Assembly: GCF_964204865.1 (NCBI RefSeq)
Contig: NC_135257.1
Coordinates: forward strand, 4,960,001-5,024,000
Reading direction: 5' to 3'
DNA from: Styela clava
Lineage: Eukaryota > Chordata > Ascidiacea > Stolidobranchia > Styelidae
Length of the DNA: 64,000 bases
Under the pieces are notes generated by a model. It did not search any database. It had not been told where the DNA came from and saw nothing but the letters and a program-made list of their open reading frames with translations. Numbering within the stretch: position 1 is the stretch's first letter; the number at the start of each line of letters is the position of its first letter. Below, piece by piece: positions 11,901 through 26,900 of this stretch. The position numbers and the translations under genes were made by a program.

Positions 11901-14900
11901 GATGTGATTAACTACGCTAAAATTACTGAATTAGATATCAGTGGTCCATCTGTGAGCGGCAGGGGGTTAGATAATTTTTTAATAAAATTGATGGTTTATA
12001 AATTTTAAAAGAAAAAAATTTCAATAGTAAAGTACGATATCGAGAGAATTTTTTTTAAGCTGTAGCACAAGTTTAAGTAGAAACATATTGTAGGTATATT
12101 ACATACTGACAGACTGAAGCGGCAACCTGTATTGTATATATCGAATGGTAAAATAATGCTGCCCGCTTGATATTCATTTTACTTTCTACAGTTCTATAGG
12201 AACTTTACTTTCTATTTGTGTGCCTCACTGAATGAACTGATGGCTCTACATCATCATCAGTACGTTGCCAAGGGCTTAAAATCTGACAAATCATGGGGGT
12301 TTTGTACTTAGTAAAATTGTTAGCTTTTTCTGGTTTTTTTATGTCTTGATTTGGCATTTTTTTATCGCTGGGGTCTGGCAACCCTGGGCCACAGATATAT
12401 AGACTATACCTGTTCTGGGCTTGTACTACTGCTATCTTCACTATAATTCATAGCTTGGACTGTCTGTTCCAGATTTCCCTTTGGTCGAAGAATCAATGTT
12501 GTGTTTTGTGTTGATGATTGAATTTTGTTGTCATCCGTTGACATAACAGGTTTGACACTTGCCAATCCTTGCAACTGTCGTCTTCGCCAATCTCTGTCAT
12601 CACTTGACCTTCTTCTCACTGTATTCAAATCCTGGGAAAATGTTTAAAATTGTTTGTAGAAAATTATTTTATGAAACCATTCACAAGTATCATAACAAAT
12701 GGATATACTAGCTTTTCACATAAAAATTTTGATTCATGGAAATAGTATGCAACACTGGGTAGTGGGTATTGTGACATAGTGCTTATAATCAGTGGATCCA
12801 ATAGTGACTTCACAATTAGGCCAATTCGTTATCCATTTGGTCTCACTTGTGTGAATGTTTTGGTGTCATTACTTTACCATAATTACACTTGTAAAGATGT
12901 AATTATCGTGCCATTACTTGTTGTTATTTAGAAATCATTATTTCCTTACATGTTTTTCAACATGTAAAAAGCGATATTCGTTTGAGTTTATTATAAATGA
13001 TTATTTTGCGCATACCTATTAATAACATTAATAACTACTACTGATATACTTACTCAAACTCGAATTTTGGCGAAGAGTTTTCTTTGTAACAAGAAAAAAT
13101 AAATATTCCACATTTCACCAGAAAAATTATATAAAATTAGTAAAAAACTAAGACAGCAATCAAATTTTATGTTATAAGAAATATTAAATTACACTCAAAA
13201 TACTTTCCCTAAAAAAGGTTGCTAAAACGTATGTAAAGTGATCTTTAATAAAGTCTCTAATAAACAAAGAAAAAATTTATAACAAAATAAGATACTCACA
13301 GGTAACCTCGTGTATGAGTGATCTCCAGTAACACATTCAGGATCGAATTGATCAGAATCAGAATCTACATCCATGAGATTATCATCTCCTACATTCATCA
13401 ATCCATCTGATGATTCATCGTCATCATCATCACAATCAGATTCATCGTGTTGATGAAATGAATTACTGTCGGATAATTCACCTGAATAGGAATCAAAGAT
13501 AAGACCTGAATAGGGATGGGCAATATAGGATACCGAATCCGGAGGATTCGAATCCCAAAGTATTCGAATCCAACGGGATCCGATAACAGGATTCGGTTTC
13601 CGCCTCTCCGGCGCCAAGCGTCAATTTTTGTATTTCGGGTTTCTAATTTAACAATTATAGACGAGCGTTTTTCTCGCGTGGAAATCTCTCTCGTTTAATT
13701 AAACTTGCGTCTGCTCGCAAAGAACCCGTAAATCGGTAAACATCAAACACTGTCATTTCAATCGGCATATTCAGGACAAGAAGTCGGTAATATAACCTCA
13801 CGGCGAGGACTCGTTATTGCACCATTTTTGCGTTTTTCTTCTTTGCTATCTAGCTAGCGTTATTTGTGCCGACTTACTGGTGATATTCCGATAATCTGAA
13901 TGCAACAATCTTTAATTGTTTACAGACGTGTTTGCCTCATTTTAAATTAAATGATTTTTCGCGACCTACGAGTTTTCCCCAACAAATGATGCAGGTAAAC
14001 CAAAACCCAGGCGTTAAATGTTATAACATTACTCGCCATTAACTTAGATCAAATATAATTTACGAATAATTTTATTATACCATTTTCCGAAATACAAAGT
14101 CATATCGCAAAACGCGAACAACTGTCACATTTAAATTTCACTCCCAAAAGATTACATATTTTTCGGTCCGTTTCTATCATTCAAGATAGACGCACGTTTG
14201 ATCGTGTGTCTGTAGTATTTTAGTCGCCGATAAATTTTGAAAAAAGTTGCCGCATCTGGCGAAGATAGTGACGTATTGAATTTGAGTAGGGCTAAGTCTG
14301 GGTAGATAATGATTAATGATAACATTTCTATCGTTCAAGATAGACGCACGTTTGATCGAGTGTCTGTAGTATTTTGGTCGCCGATAAATTTTGAAAAAAG
14401 TTGCCGCATCTGGCGAAGATAGTGACGTATTGAATTTGAGTAGGGCTAAGTCTGGGTGAGTTCTGAAATGAGTTCGTCTTCAGATGTTATTACCTAATAA
14501 CTACCGTAAGTACGAAATCGCGTTTACGGGAACTTGGTTTTGCGTGTCTTGCTCTCACAGAATAAAAGGTTGATTTTAATTGATAGTGGTTAAATTTAAT
14601 ATTTTACAACGGCCCATAGGTTGCAGTGGCCACACGCTGGTTCAGCATCTAATTAATTCTCAGCGGGTATGTTTTAGTATACTCGGCAGACTTACATTAA
14701 TAATGATTTACCGCCGTCTCATGTCTATTTTGTATTTAACCGCTCACTATTAAAGTGTGTAAAGCGTGTCTTAATTTAGCATATCAGTATTTAGGGATTA
14801 CATACATTTGGAACAATTGAAGGCAAAAAATATTGTAATATTCCTAAATTTTATTGTCCTGGGAACTGCCTGTTTAGTATCAAATAAAATCCAATGTTCA

Positions 14901-17900
14901 GGACATTTCCAAATAGATAATACATTCATAGTAAGTAATACATTTGCAATTTTTTACCATCTAAATCCAGCAATGTAGAAATTCCCACTATTTGAATAAG
15001 TATGAAAATAGAATAGGATTCGGTATTCTGGATTCGATTTAACTATTCTAGAATATTCTAGAATAGTAAATTATTCTACATTGCCCATCCCTAGACCTGA
15101 AATTAATTTGTATACCCTGTATATTGAATTGTATGTTTTGTTTAACTCTCCGTTGAAGCTGGTTTGAGGATTATCCCTTTTAAAACTACATTGGGGCATG
15201 GCCAACTTTAGTACCATTGCAATATCACCACTACTAAGAATCACTCATAATGGATCAGGATAATTTTATCAACACATGCTGCTCTTTCTCGCTATCTTGG
15301 GTGAGGTGGAGCAGTTTCTACTAAAGTTAACTAGACTTCTTACATTATATTTCAGAAATAAGCAAAGATTGCTAGTCTACTCCAGTAATGTGCAAAAAAG
15401 CAAAGTGAACTATTTTACTCATCAAGCTACCAACCTGCAAATTTTGTAACTGTCCAAACAAATAAAGTAATTTTAATTCATTCAGAAACATTAATCAGTA
15501 CGTAACCAGATGTTTTTTGTTTTTATTTTTATAAACTCATTGTGGGACATAAAAGTCAACTCTCTTCACGAGCTGCACAACACCAAAAGTTTGAAAACCC
15601 TGCTCTATAGGACTGTCCATCACTGTTGTAAAACCTATTTGAGTTCAGTAACCAAAACACTATTCATATTCACAGAGTAAGGAACTTGTAATCCCACTCA
15701 TAATAATACATAGCCTCAACAAGTCAAAAAACATGAAATGTATAGCATTTGCGACGCTCCAGAAGTATGTGTACCAATATGGAGGTAACTAATTTTGTTC
15801 GCTTATTTTACATAAAGTTGTGTAAAAAGACTGAAACCTACGTACAGGGGGATATTCACTTGGCTAACACAGACAGTCCCCGAAGTCATAACGCAATAGA
15901 ACTAAAATAAGAAAAATCGTGATAAAATTATGTCCTAACCTGGTACATATACTACGGGAGTACCGCATTTGCTAACAGGAAGGCATACCTGTATCTGATG
16001 CTTCACTGTCGCTTCGATAAAATTCGTCCCTGATTTGAAAGTTGGGATGATGCGGTAACGATGCTTGAGGCTTGAACTTGACGGCAATATTTGAACCCAA
16101 ATGACTGAACAAGGAGGTAGTTGAATGCAACGGAATCGCTTTTCTGTGTATCATGGATGTGCTATGACTATAGTCACCAGCCGAATTGACCATTGTCCTT
16201 TTGAAGGGTTTGTTTATTTTCCGTCTGTTTATATGTTTTAATGGTGGATTTTGAACGATAGGTTTTATGGTAGTTCTGGGATTTGATTTTGATTCTGCAT
16301 AGTCAGGATCTTCATCAGAATCTGAGCCAGAAACTACAGATATGATTTTGTCGTTTTCTTCTTTTATTTTTGTTTGTTCTTCATCTACAGCATTACGGAG
16401 GTGATCAAATTTTGCTAGTTGACCCTCAAAACTTAGATCTGTCAGATTAGAAGTTGCATCATGACTTCTGCTTCGAGTGCGTTTCAGTTCAGTTCTGAAA
16501 ATGAAATCCGTAACTTCAACTATCACAACATTGTTCAGTGGCGAAGTGAACAAGTTTTTAATAGTGTAAGACTTAACTATGATGGCATTGGAAATTTAAG
16601 TTAGCAATGGGTAAGTTAGCAACTGGAAAAAAATCTTTCCAAACCATAGTAGCTCCTTACCTAGCAGTGGCTGCTTGCGTAGAACCTTGTTGGGAGGGAG
16701 AGGCACATAAATATGTCATATATAAAAAATCTAAGAATAGATTAAAAAGTTACTTCATCGTTCAAAAATCAAATCTGACCCTTTTTTGAATATTAATTAC
16801 ATCAGCAGTAAACAATAATAATTTTTTTTTCATTCATTTATCAAGAATAAATGAAGATAGATTTGTAATAGAAAGTGCAGACAAGTAAATGAACAGAATG
16901 AATAATACTGATTACTTACAGTATACTAACAAGTCATAAAATATTCTAAAGATATTTTTATGTGCCGTAATAGAGAAGCAAATATATTCTTACTTTTGCC
17001 CGTAATACTCTTCGAAAAACTTTTCCTTCCAGGGATTAACTTTACTTCTTTCTTTGGCAATTTCTTGCATAATTCGAGCTTGAGTTTCACGAGTAAATTC
17101 TCCATCTGATAACTGAGTAATCCAATCCTAAATCAATCATAATATAATCAACAGATTGAGTTGAAAATTAATTCAATTGGGTAATAAAATAATTTAACAT
17201 ACCATGAGCGCCTGAGAAAAAAATTCATTGCTCAATGCATTTTGACTCATTCTTGGAACACCATTTTCATCTACAACTCTGTCGACGTCTGGTAATAGTT
17301 GAACGAGTTGATATTGATATATAGCTGGTAACATTGAGAATGTTGCACTGTTGACCACGCTCTGTTGAAAATCACAAATGAAATTCGTCAATCACCAATA
17401 CAGTATTCATTCATGATTCATTATTTAATTTAGAATTTGTAATAATTCTATTGTTATTGGAAATCGGATTCAGGGTTGGAATTTTGAATTATTTTGAGTC
17501 GGAAGTCTGCTTTTAGACGTTAGATAGGATTTACATATTTATCCCAAGGAAGAAGAAAGACGATTAAATGGCTTAATCATATGGCAACCACGGCCTCCCC
17601 GTCCGGATACCAGTCAATGTCAGGTGTGGAATTAGTTAGGCAGTTATTTGTTTTCAGATACATGAACTTGATGGTGGAAAAAGCCGTAACCAACCAGTGG
17701 TCATGTAAACCACCCTACGGCAGCAAAGAGTCCAGGAATCTTCTCGCAAATAATTAACCCTCGTATGGGATTCGAACCTGTAAACCCATGCGGGAAATCA
17801 GAGGTGCGGTGGCGAGCGTATTCCTAATGCTTAGCACGATGCGCCACACCGCCAGTTAATTACTATCAGAAAGACAAACATCATTAAGCTGACTAAACAT

Positions 17901-20900
17901 TCCTACTACTCAATTACTAAAGTAAGTTTGTATACGCAAAATTTATTTTATTGAAGTGTGGGCCTGGAGACTGAATAAAATTTCCATCAACATGGAGTCA
18001 TGGGTTGGAATCAAAAGTTTTTCCAACCCCTTATTCGAGAGTCGATTCCGCATGCCAGATATAATCATAAAAATACGAATTTTTGGATATTCATAAGAAT
18101 TAAGCAGAATGTGATTAATACTTTCCTATTTCCTATTCATGAAAAGTTACCTTTAATCGTGTATTGGTCAGCACACTGCCAGGTGTCTCAAGATCTATCA
18201 TTGGCATATTGCGAGATTTATTATTTGAACCAGGATTTGGTGATCTTTGGAGACAGTTTACAGATCGACTTCTGTGGACAGATTGAAGTTGAGCCCGACT
18301 GCGAAGATTTGAATGTGCTGAAGATGACATAACATTCGGTGATGACGTTCTTCTCCTGGATAGCAATTGTGCTTTGCGTACTGTAAGAAGTAAAAATTTC
18401 AATTTTACTGAATATTATGAATTTGTGGCGTTACCTAGTCCAAGCAATAGACCCTGTTGCAATCATCATGAGTTAAATATATAAACCTGAGTTAGCTGTA
18501 ACATAATCAAAAACAGTAATATAAAAGAGAACAGAAATATCATAATGGCAAATGTATATACTTACATGCACTTCCAGTGTAGGAGTTTGATCTTCTTGTC
18601 ATTCCTCCTGCGATAACCTAATTTAAAAAGAACAAAAAAAAAATTCTGATGTGATGGAAAATATATTATGAGTAACGAATGTTCTTCAAATAATATGCAA
18701 TTTAAAGCAGGGCAGGGGATCTGGTTAAAAATCACAATTGCTCAGGCTTTTTTGGTATGATCACCACAGGGCAGCCCTGATTGAATATCATAACGAAAAC
18801 CAACAGAATATTTTGCCAAACATCCATGCAGTAAAACAGACCTTATTGGTTATCGATTTTTTCATCAGTTGTGTGTCATTGCTTTTCACATCTACAATCG
18901 ATAATGGAGAAGCTGAAAGAAATAAAATCACATATTCACATGAACATTACACCATGCTAAATAATTTTTAACGTCCACCCTAGCATTCAGTGAGAAACTA
19001 ATATTGTACTTTTGATAAGTGTCAACCAGGGCTGGGGAGCCGGAGCTGGAGTCGGAGCCTGGAGCCGTTACATTTTGATGGAGCCGGAGTCGGAGTTGGA
19101 GCCAAGCTTTCCATAACAGAAGGAGCTGGAGCCGGAGCTGGAGCTACCAAAAATTTAGTGGCTCCAGCAGTGTTAACTCTAAGGAAATTATGAGTGCGAA
19201 AGGTGCTTCGCAGTCGAAAAAAAAAGTGCGAAAGTGCTTTTTCTGATTTTAACTAGTTAGGTGCCCTAGCTTTCGTTTAAACTCATTTCAAACAGCATAG
19301 ATACTCGAAAAAGCGCTCCTTCCGTTAATATTGTGAATTGAAGTCTTTCCGTTAACAAGTTTCGTTTAAACTCTTGTTAAAAACAAGCGAATTCATCAAA
19401 GGACACCTGATAAGCACACTTGTCGGGAATAAAAGTTTCGTGCAATCAACCACCAGCATCAGTAACGAAGCGCACTCCCGCCTGAACAGACTAGCCTTGC
19501 AAACTTGTTTCTTCCATCTAACAGACACCGATTGATACATGCAGATATTAGTTACTACCGGCCATAGCTAGGGAGGGGGATCATTTGTACAAAACCCGGG
19601 CAAAATGACATCCCCATCACCAATATCGCTTTAGTATAACACGCTTCCTCGTCCGAAAGAATATGCTTGAAAGTAGTCCGCCCTCTTCCCTTTTAAGAGA
19701 TTGGTTAACGTCATGTTTCTCCGGCCAGTTTTTCTTTGGGAAATAACGCAAGATCACCATGAAAGTACCGCTGTTTTTATAGATAGAGTGACCTACTTTC
19801 TATCGAAGATTTTTTTTCCGAAATATTATGCAAGATCACTTTGATATCCCATTCATGAGCTAGCTTGGCCTAATTTATATTATACTGTCTCACGGATTAC
19901 GTTAAGTCGTGTAATTTCCAAATATCGACTTGCATTGGTTTGCGTGCCAGTTAGTTCAAATCGGGTAGAAAACATCATATATTTGCAATTTTTTTTAGAA
20001 ATGCCATGTACTTCCAGCATTTATAAATAACGCTGTCTCTAATGCTGCAGACCTAGTATGAAATATTCGCATCTCAACGCCACTTTCAATTACACTAATA
20101 GTAATGATGACACCAAAGAGTTTTCCTTTGCGAAGGTACAGGAAATACAACAGGGTGATTCTTGAAAAAAACATGAATGTAAAAAATAAACCCAAATAAT
20201 TTTGAGTGTGACACGAAATACCAATCCATTTGATAAATCTTTTTTAGTCGACCACGTGAACGCCGAAATCCTGGAAATTAAAGTTGAAAGAGAAGTACGC
20301 ATTCTCACATAAATAATCGCGATATATAATCGTTCATGTACACAAATCTCACATGTAGCATCGGTTAGTTGTGCATGAAATGTAAAACTCTTATGTGTGT
20401 GCGTTTCAATTTCAATAAAATCAAATTCGTTTTTCCATGCACCATTACTTGTAATTTTAATATTAATTGCGTTCCGAGTTTGTAAAGTTTAGAAACCTCT
20501 TGTATATACCATTACCACTATTTTGATTGGCTAAAGAAAGATAACACGTAACCGCTTTTTGGCAACATGGTATTCGTTTTATATCTGCTTTGAACAGAGA
20601 AAAAACATGTGCCCTCTCAGTCATCTGATCACAATCGAAAATCCGTATTCATTTTTTTCGCGATTTCGGCAATCGTTATTATTAAGGGTTTTCGTCGACT
20701 GAAAAATAAACATCGTTCTGTTAATTATATATTTCAGGCCATGTTCTTTATATCCTGCCATAATTAGCAAATCTTTATTAAGCAACCCATGATTATAAAA
20801 TAGCTTTGCTTATCATTTGTTGCTGAATCTTGTGCTATCGCTTGTCAATTATAGCAGAGACGTAAGGAACATATTTAAAAAAAATTTTAAATTTTAAAAT

Positions 20901-23900
20901 TAAGCATAATAAAAATGTTTATAAAGAAATTAGTCACGTTATCAGCGCCAACTAACAGAAAATAACTTATCATAAATCACAATTAAAATTCAGTCGGTAA
21001 TAAATGGCGCTAAGGTGATGCCATACAGAACAAAAAGATTTGGTCGCGAGAGTTACCTTAGATGACCGTATAACGATGTTGTTTTATAAGCGGAAGGTAG
21101 AACAATCAAATTTAATAAAAAAAACGGGGGTTACGACACCCGTAACACATCAAGTTCATTAGACATCTCTAAAGACTTCTAAGTTGGTTACTCGATTACA
21201 CTATACTATCAACACTTATTACACCTGTTCGAGTATTCCGGACAATTTCGAATTTGAAATAAACGAAAACTCAACATATCATAATTAATACACAAAAGTA
21301 AAATAAACATTCATCGAAAAAGTTATTATTCAAGAACAACAACATATTCGTATAATTCCGCCCAAACCCCGATGTTCGCAAGTGAGATGATAAATAAATA
21401 CTTTCCGTGTATTCGATAAATCAACTTCTGCAAACAGTCTTGGTGCAAAATATTTCCATTCAGTGATATGCTTACAAATATTCTCTGCCTTAATATCATA
21501 ACCTCGCCTATAGGACTGGGCAAAATATTCGTATCGTTTCAATTTCATACTTTGCGCCAAAAAAGGCACCAACAAAGCTTCCTAATTTTAGAAGAGTCAA
21601 AATAAATAGACTATTTGAAATAAATATCCCAGATTTCAAACTCCGTATATTGGCAGCATGAATTAGCCGTTTCATGTAGGAGCCGCACATACAATTGATT
21701 GTCGAAAATTAAAAGGTAAATTGACGTTCCGAGAGCCCACACATGGTATAACATGTACAGGCTATAACCAGAAAAAAATGACAATTCATAATCCTTTTAA
21801 TGTGCTTTCAATTAGCTCGTTAGTGATCCCTCCCATCCTTGGCCAAGTAATGTTTCGAAAATGTGAACCTCTCACTCAGCCATGCATGGCGGGTGGAGTG
21901 TTGAAATCGTGAACAAGAGTATAACGTAAAATCAATCGTGAATTTCGATGTAACAACGCACACTGTCGCCGTCATGAATTGCGCCTAGGAACATCAAAAA
22001 TGATTAAATTCGTGATATTTTGTGTATTTTTGCACCAATAATTAGGGCGTGATTATCAAAATGGTCAATTTGCAAATTCCGTAAATAAAATTGTAACATT
22101 TTAGCTAGAATTATCACCGGGCAGGGGCGCAGCCAGAATTTTTTTTAACAGGAGATTAGAGGGAAGTTAAAACATTACACCAAAACTGCATTTCGCGACG
22201 ACGTAATGCGTTTATAACTAAAATGTAAGGTCGTTCACGGCGAAATTTCGCAGTTACGTGTAGCCCGCCTTTCTTTGCCCAACGGTCCGAAGTCCTATTT
22301 TTAAACATCGACCATTTATCCGTAGTCAGCGGGCATCCGCATCTAGAAATGAAACATTAAAAATCGCGAAAATTAAATTTGGAGAGATCTATAACTCGCA
22401 GATGTCAGTAGTGTCATCATGGTTTATATGTACAAAAACACGCTCGCATGTAGCGACGATCAAAATCATGAAAATGTGAAACTATTACTTGAAAATTATT
22501 GTTAATGAAGTTAAATTTTTATTGTCATTCAATGATTATTTCATAATTTTGTCATAATCGAAGGCTGCAGTAAATTTTTTGTCGCTGCGATCGTGTTGTT
22601 AAACTATATTAAAGCATGTTTTTATTCACTAGCAAATATTAATTCTCACGTAACGGCGGACATCGTAGTTTGGTTTTTATATTTCGGATAGAATTGTGAA
22701 TTCACATCGGCGAAGATTTTAAAGACAACTATTAATGAGCGCATTCACAACGAAAATTGATTTTGTTCTGATTTTTATCTTCTGTGTAGGATTTGTATCA
22801 GTTCGTAAATTACCGTCCCGAGTTTAAGCGAACAATAATATTATTACTGACCCCTGGATGCGATATTTGTGAAGCAGATAGTTGACATGTCTATGCTTTT
22901 AATTTTAGATCGTGTCTGTGTTACTTTCGTATGAAATAATAATTGAAAAACTCCGCAAATTGGTTATCTCTTGAGTACTCAGTGTTAAGTATTTACGTAA
23001 CTCAGCTTTGGGTTAAAACACTGATAGTAACTAAACACGTGAATAAATCGGCAATAATGGCATTTCGACATGGTCAAAATAATATTTCTCACCAATATCT
23101 CATGAAAGTTCCATAAAATACAATATTTACTTGTCGTACTTATCGACGTTTCTAAATTTACAAAAACGATGTTGACACGCTTTATACAAAATCGTTTCAA
23201 ATTTATTGTTTCTACATGTTAGCGATAGCGGTCTGGTTGATTCTTACCCGTAACTCATTGTAAAGTAATGTTAATAAATTGTGTTTTGCTTTCCAATGCG
23301 CGGTTAACCGCGGTTAAATTCGTTCGTTTTCCGGAATTGCAATCAACAATTACACAATTTTTATTTATCATTATCAATACCGAATAAAAAAAGATAACAT
23401 ATCGTGAAGACGAAAAAAGTCGTTGAAACTTGAGTTGAATTAGTTGCAATTAGCGCCTGATTAGGCACCAGAGCACTCGAGCCCAGTGTTTTTAGCATTA
23501 GTCGCATATCCTCAAAGAAGTGCTGTTTATTAAAGTCATCTCGTCTTATGGCCACGCAGAAATGCCTTTATTGCCGAATTATTTAATCACAATTTTAAAT
23601 CAACATTCAGGATTGGCACAATCTCAGATTTGCGAGGTTTATCTGTAAATTAATACAGACACCATAAAAAAATTATAAAAGTTAATTATCGTATTAAATA
23701 TTTGCATTCCGGCATCGATAATAATAATACCATTCGCTTTAAATTGGGACAGTAAATTTACAAACGTTGATAGGTAATATCAAGTCAACGCAAATGTTTA
23801 TTTTAGTTTTGAAATTTGTCGTTGATGCCCTTAACAGCTGTTGCCGATGTGAACGCACGCGTAAGCCTGGATTGCCAAACCCAGGATATAGTCGCCAAAA

Positions 23901-26900
23901 CGATTGCGGTGACAAAAACAATTAGCTATTATAACGAAATTAACCAGTAGAAAAGGCCGACGTTCCAGACTCCTGCTGTGCATAAAAAATATTGCTCATT
24001 CGTTAAAAATATTCAATTCGAAAAAATATTCGATTTTGCCCACCCCTACTCGCATATTAATGAGGAAATAGTTTAGATTGATTTTTGACCCTGGTCTGAG
24101 TTTGATTTATCGTGAATGACTAGACTAGCTAATACTGAATATCGCAAAATTCCGCAAAACGCCATTTGCTTTTAACATTCGTGGTTACAATAAAATGGAT
24201 GTTAAATGTTAATAAGACGTATGTATTTTGTCAATTTGGCGATTTTGCAAATCTGTGAGATGCTGCTAAAAGTTTCTTCTAATTTACCAAACAATGGCCC
24301 AAGTTTACATTCCATTACTAAACAATGTCGTGTCGAGTATCAGAAATTTCTGAATGGCTCCAGTAAATTCACTAAGAAGAGAACACAGACCTGTCAAACC
24401 AGTACTAGAAAATCGTGTAATTTGGTCACAATTCATCGATGTCATTGACAGTCACATGACCACTCTCGTTTAGAGAAACGCACTGCCTTGCATTCGGACA
24501 TCTGGTTTCAAAGACGCCGCCCAGCGTTTTCGCGGTCGAAGCGGAATCGATGTGCTTGTATAATAATCATATTATAAACAAGAATTTTGCCATTAATGCA
24601 AAAGCTTTATCTTCCATGTCTTCACCACATAGGTTAGAATTCCGGTAAATATCGTTATGATATGCAGAATTGAGTTACAAAAGTACTAGTATGTTACTTA
24701 ATTGTCAACTTAATACGCACACAAAAACATTTGTCAACTTTGAATTTTTATTCCATTCAAAATGAAAAAAAGTGCTATTTCTCTTCAAAATCGGAAAAAA
24801 GTGCTATTTCGCGGTCCCTAAAAAAAGTTGCGAAAGTGCTTCGCAATTTTCGCAAAAAAGTGCGCTAATAGTGAACACTGGGCTCCAGGCTCCAGCTCCT
24901 AAATATCTCATTTTTTTGTTTTTCAAATTTATAATTTTTTTCTGATAGCGTTACAAATGATAAAATCTTTTCTGTTCAGCTTATAATTCATTTTAAAAAT
25001 TTTAGTTCCTAATATTTTTTAAAAAGTTTCCAGTTATTCTGTATGTTTGAAAGTTTAGTATCAAAATTTGAAGCGGTTCGCTTTTATCCAAATTTTGATT
25101 CTCATTTCCACTAAGCTGCAATTTTTCATGATTGCGGTCAAGCTCAAAAACCCTAATGGCCAGGGATTTTCGAAGAAGTGATTTTGGAATTTCCATGTAA
25201 CATATTATGATTTTTTCGTGGCGTTGAATATCCAATCCATTTCAAATGTCTTCAATTCTGTTCAACTTATCTCGAGATTGAGTCGTTTTACGACAAAAGA
25301 AAGGTTTAACTACTCCAAAATGCACCGCAGCAGTCACCTATCATAAAAATGTATGGCAAAGTGCCCCATTATATCTTGTTTTGATCCATAACATAGCATG
25401 TTCTGGAGAAAAGTCTCATCAATTTCCGTTGTTATTTTTTGAATATATAAGAGGTATATCACGAGTAAGATTGATTGCGTTTAGATTTATTTTAGTGACT
25501 GTATAATTTTCAAAGTCAACCGGTAAATAATATGTCGTAGGCAAAAAAAATAATGAGATTAACAAGGCATTTTTTTTAGCTGTTGGGAGTCTCCTAGAAC
25601 AAAGTTTATAGTGTTTTCCGTTTCATTTTAGTATCTTATAATAACTCTCCAATGTGGAAATTCGGCTTGCGAATTGACTTCTCTATTTATCTTCAACATC
25701 TCATCGCTGATAATTATGAAAACGCCTCGATTCTAGAACCAACTTTTGGCCTGATTTGGGAGAGGGGGACGGCATCTAATTGGGTGACGATGGTAATTTC
25801 CATTATTTTGGGTCTGCTTATTCAATTTGTACCATAAAATACTGCCTCCCCGTTAGGCCAGTTTAAATTATCATGAGTTGAAGGGCTATTGCCGTTACTA
25901 TCACATGTGCGTTGCATTTCGTGAAAAGCGTCGATTGTTTTCGTCGCCATAAACATTAGGCCATAACATCTTTTATTTCAGTGTTTATTTTTCCCTTAAT
26001 CACAATTTCTCAAGACATATGTTTTGTGTCACGCACCATATTTGTGAGAAAACGAGTTATTACATAATCATCGGTGATGAAATTCTAAGATAAATAAAGA
26101 AGTCAATACGCAAACCAAATTTTCCTGATTAAAAAGCGACATTATGAAATACTAAAAATAAAACAGAAAACACCATAAGTTTTGCTTTAGAATGGCCCAC
26201 GACAGATTGTATTTGGCCGGCATGATTGCCAGTTATGTTGAACACAATTAAATTAAAATAAAAAGACAATTATTATGGGTTAAATATTATGTGGTAGAAA
26301 AAGTCATTATGAGCTATTTTACCGAATGCGCTGCGACCATTCCAGAAGCCGATTTTCCTTCCCGTCTTATTGTGGGGTTATATGTAAAACCCTTATATGC
26401 TGGGTAGACCGATTCGCATATAAAAATACAGCATATAATAACTCTCAGTGGATTCACAAGTTACATGCAGGAACAAAAAGGAATTAACATGACACCGACT
26501 TGAAGGGTGTTTACAGCCTAAATAACATGCCACACTTAGAAAACAATTAGCAAAATGCGTTATTGGGCTGCACTACTGATAATGGCTATGGAGCCGGAGC
26601 TGGAGCCAGCTCCGGCATAAAAAAAATGAAGCTCCAGAGCCGGAGTTGGAGCTATAGATTGAATACCCTGCGACTCCGGAGCTGGAGTCGGAGCCATCAT
26701 GATTTCGAACCAGCTCCCCAGCCCTGGTGTCAACAGCACCGATTCCAATTCCATAAAAGTATAGTGATATCCAAAGTATAGTAGATCTTTCCCTAGCAGT
26801 GGGTGCCTGTGCAAAACCTTGTTCTCAGCAAAAAGATGAATGAAATGAATGTAAAGTCAGTCTATTCTTTTAGACAACCCCACGACAAAAATTTACCTTT

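Noticed and set aside
22124..24050. A third nested transposon starting CAGGGGCGCAGCCAG
   Set aside because: No matching opposite end or target duplication was found; the CCCACCCCTA sequence near 24040 does not pair with it.
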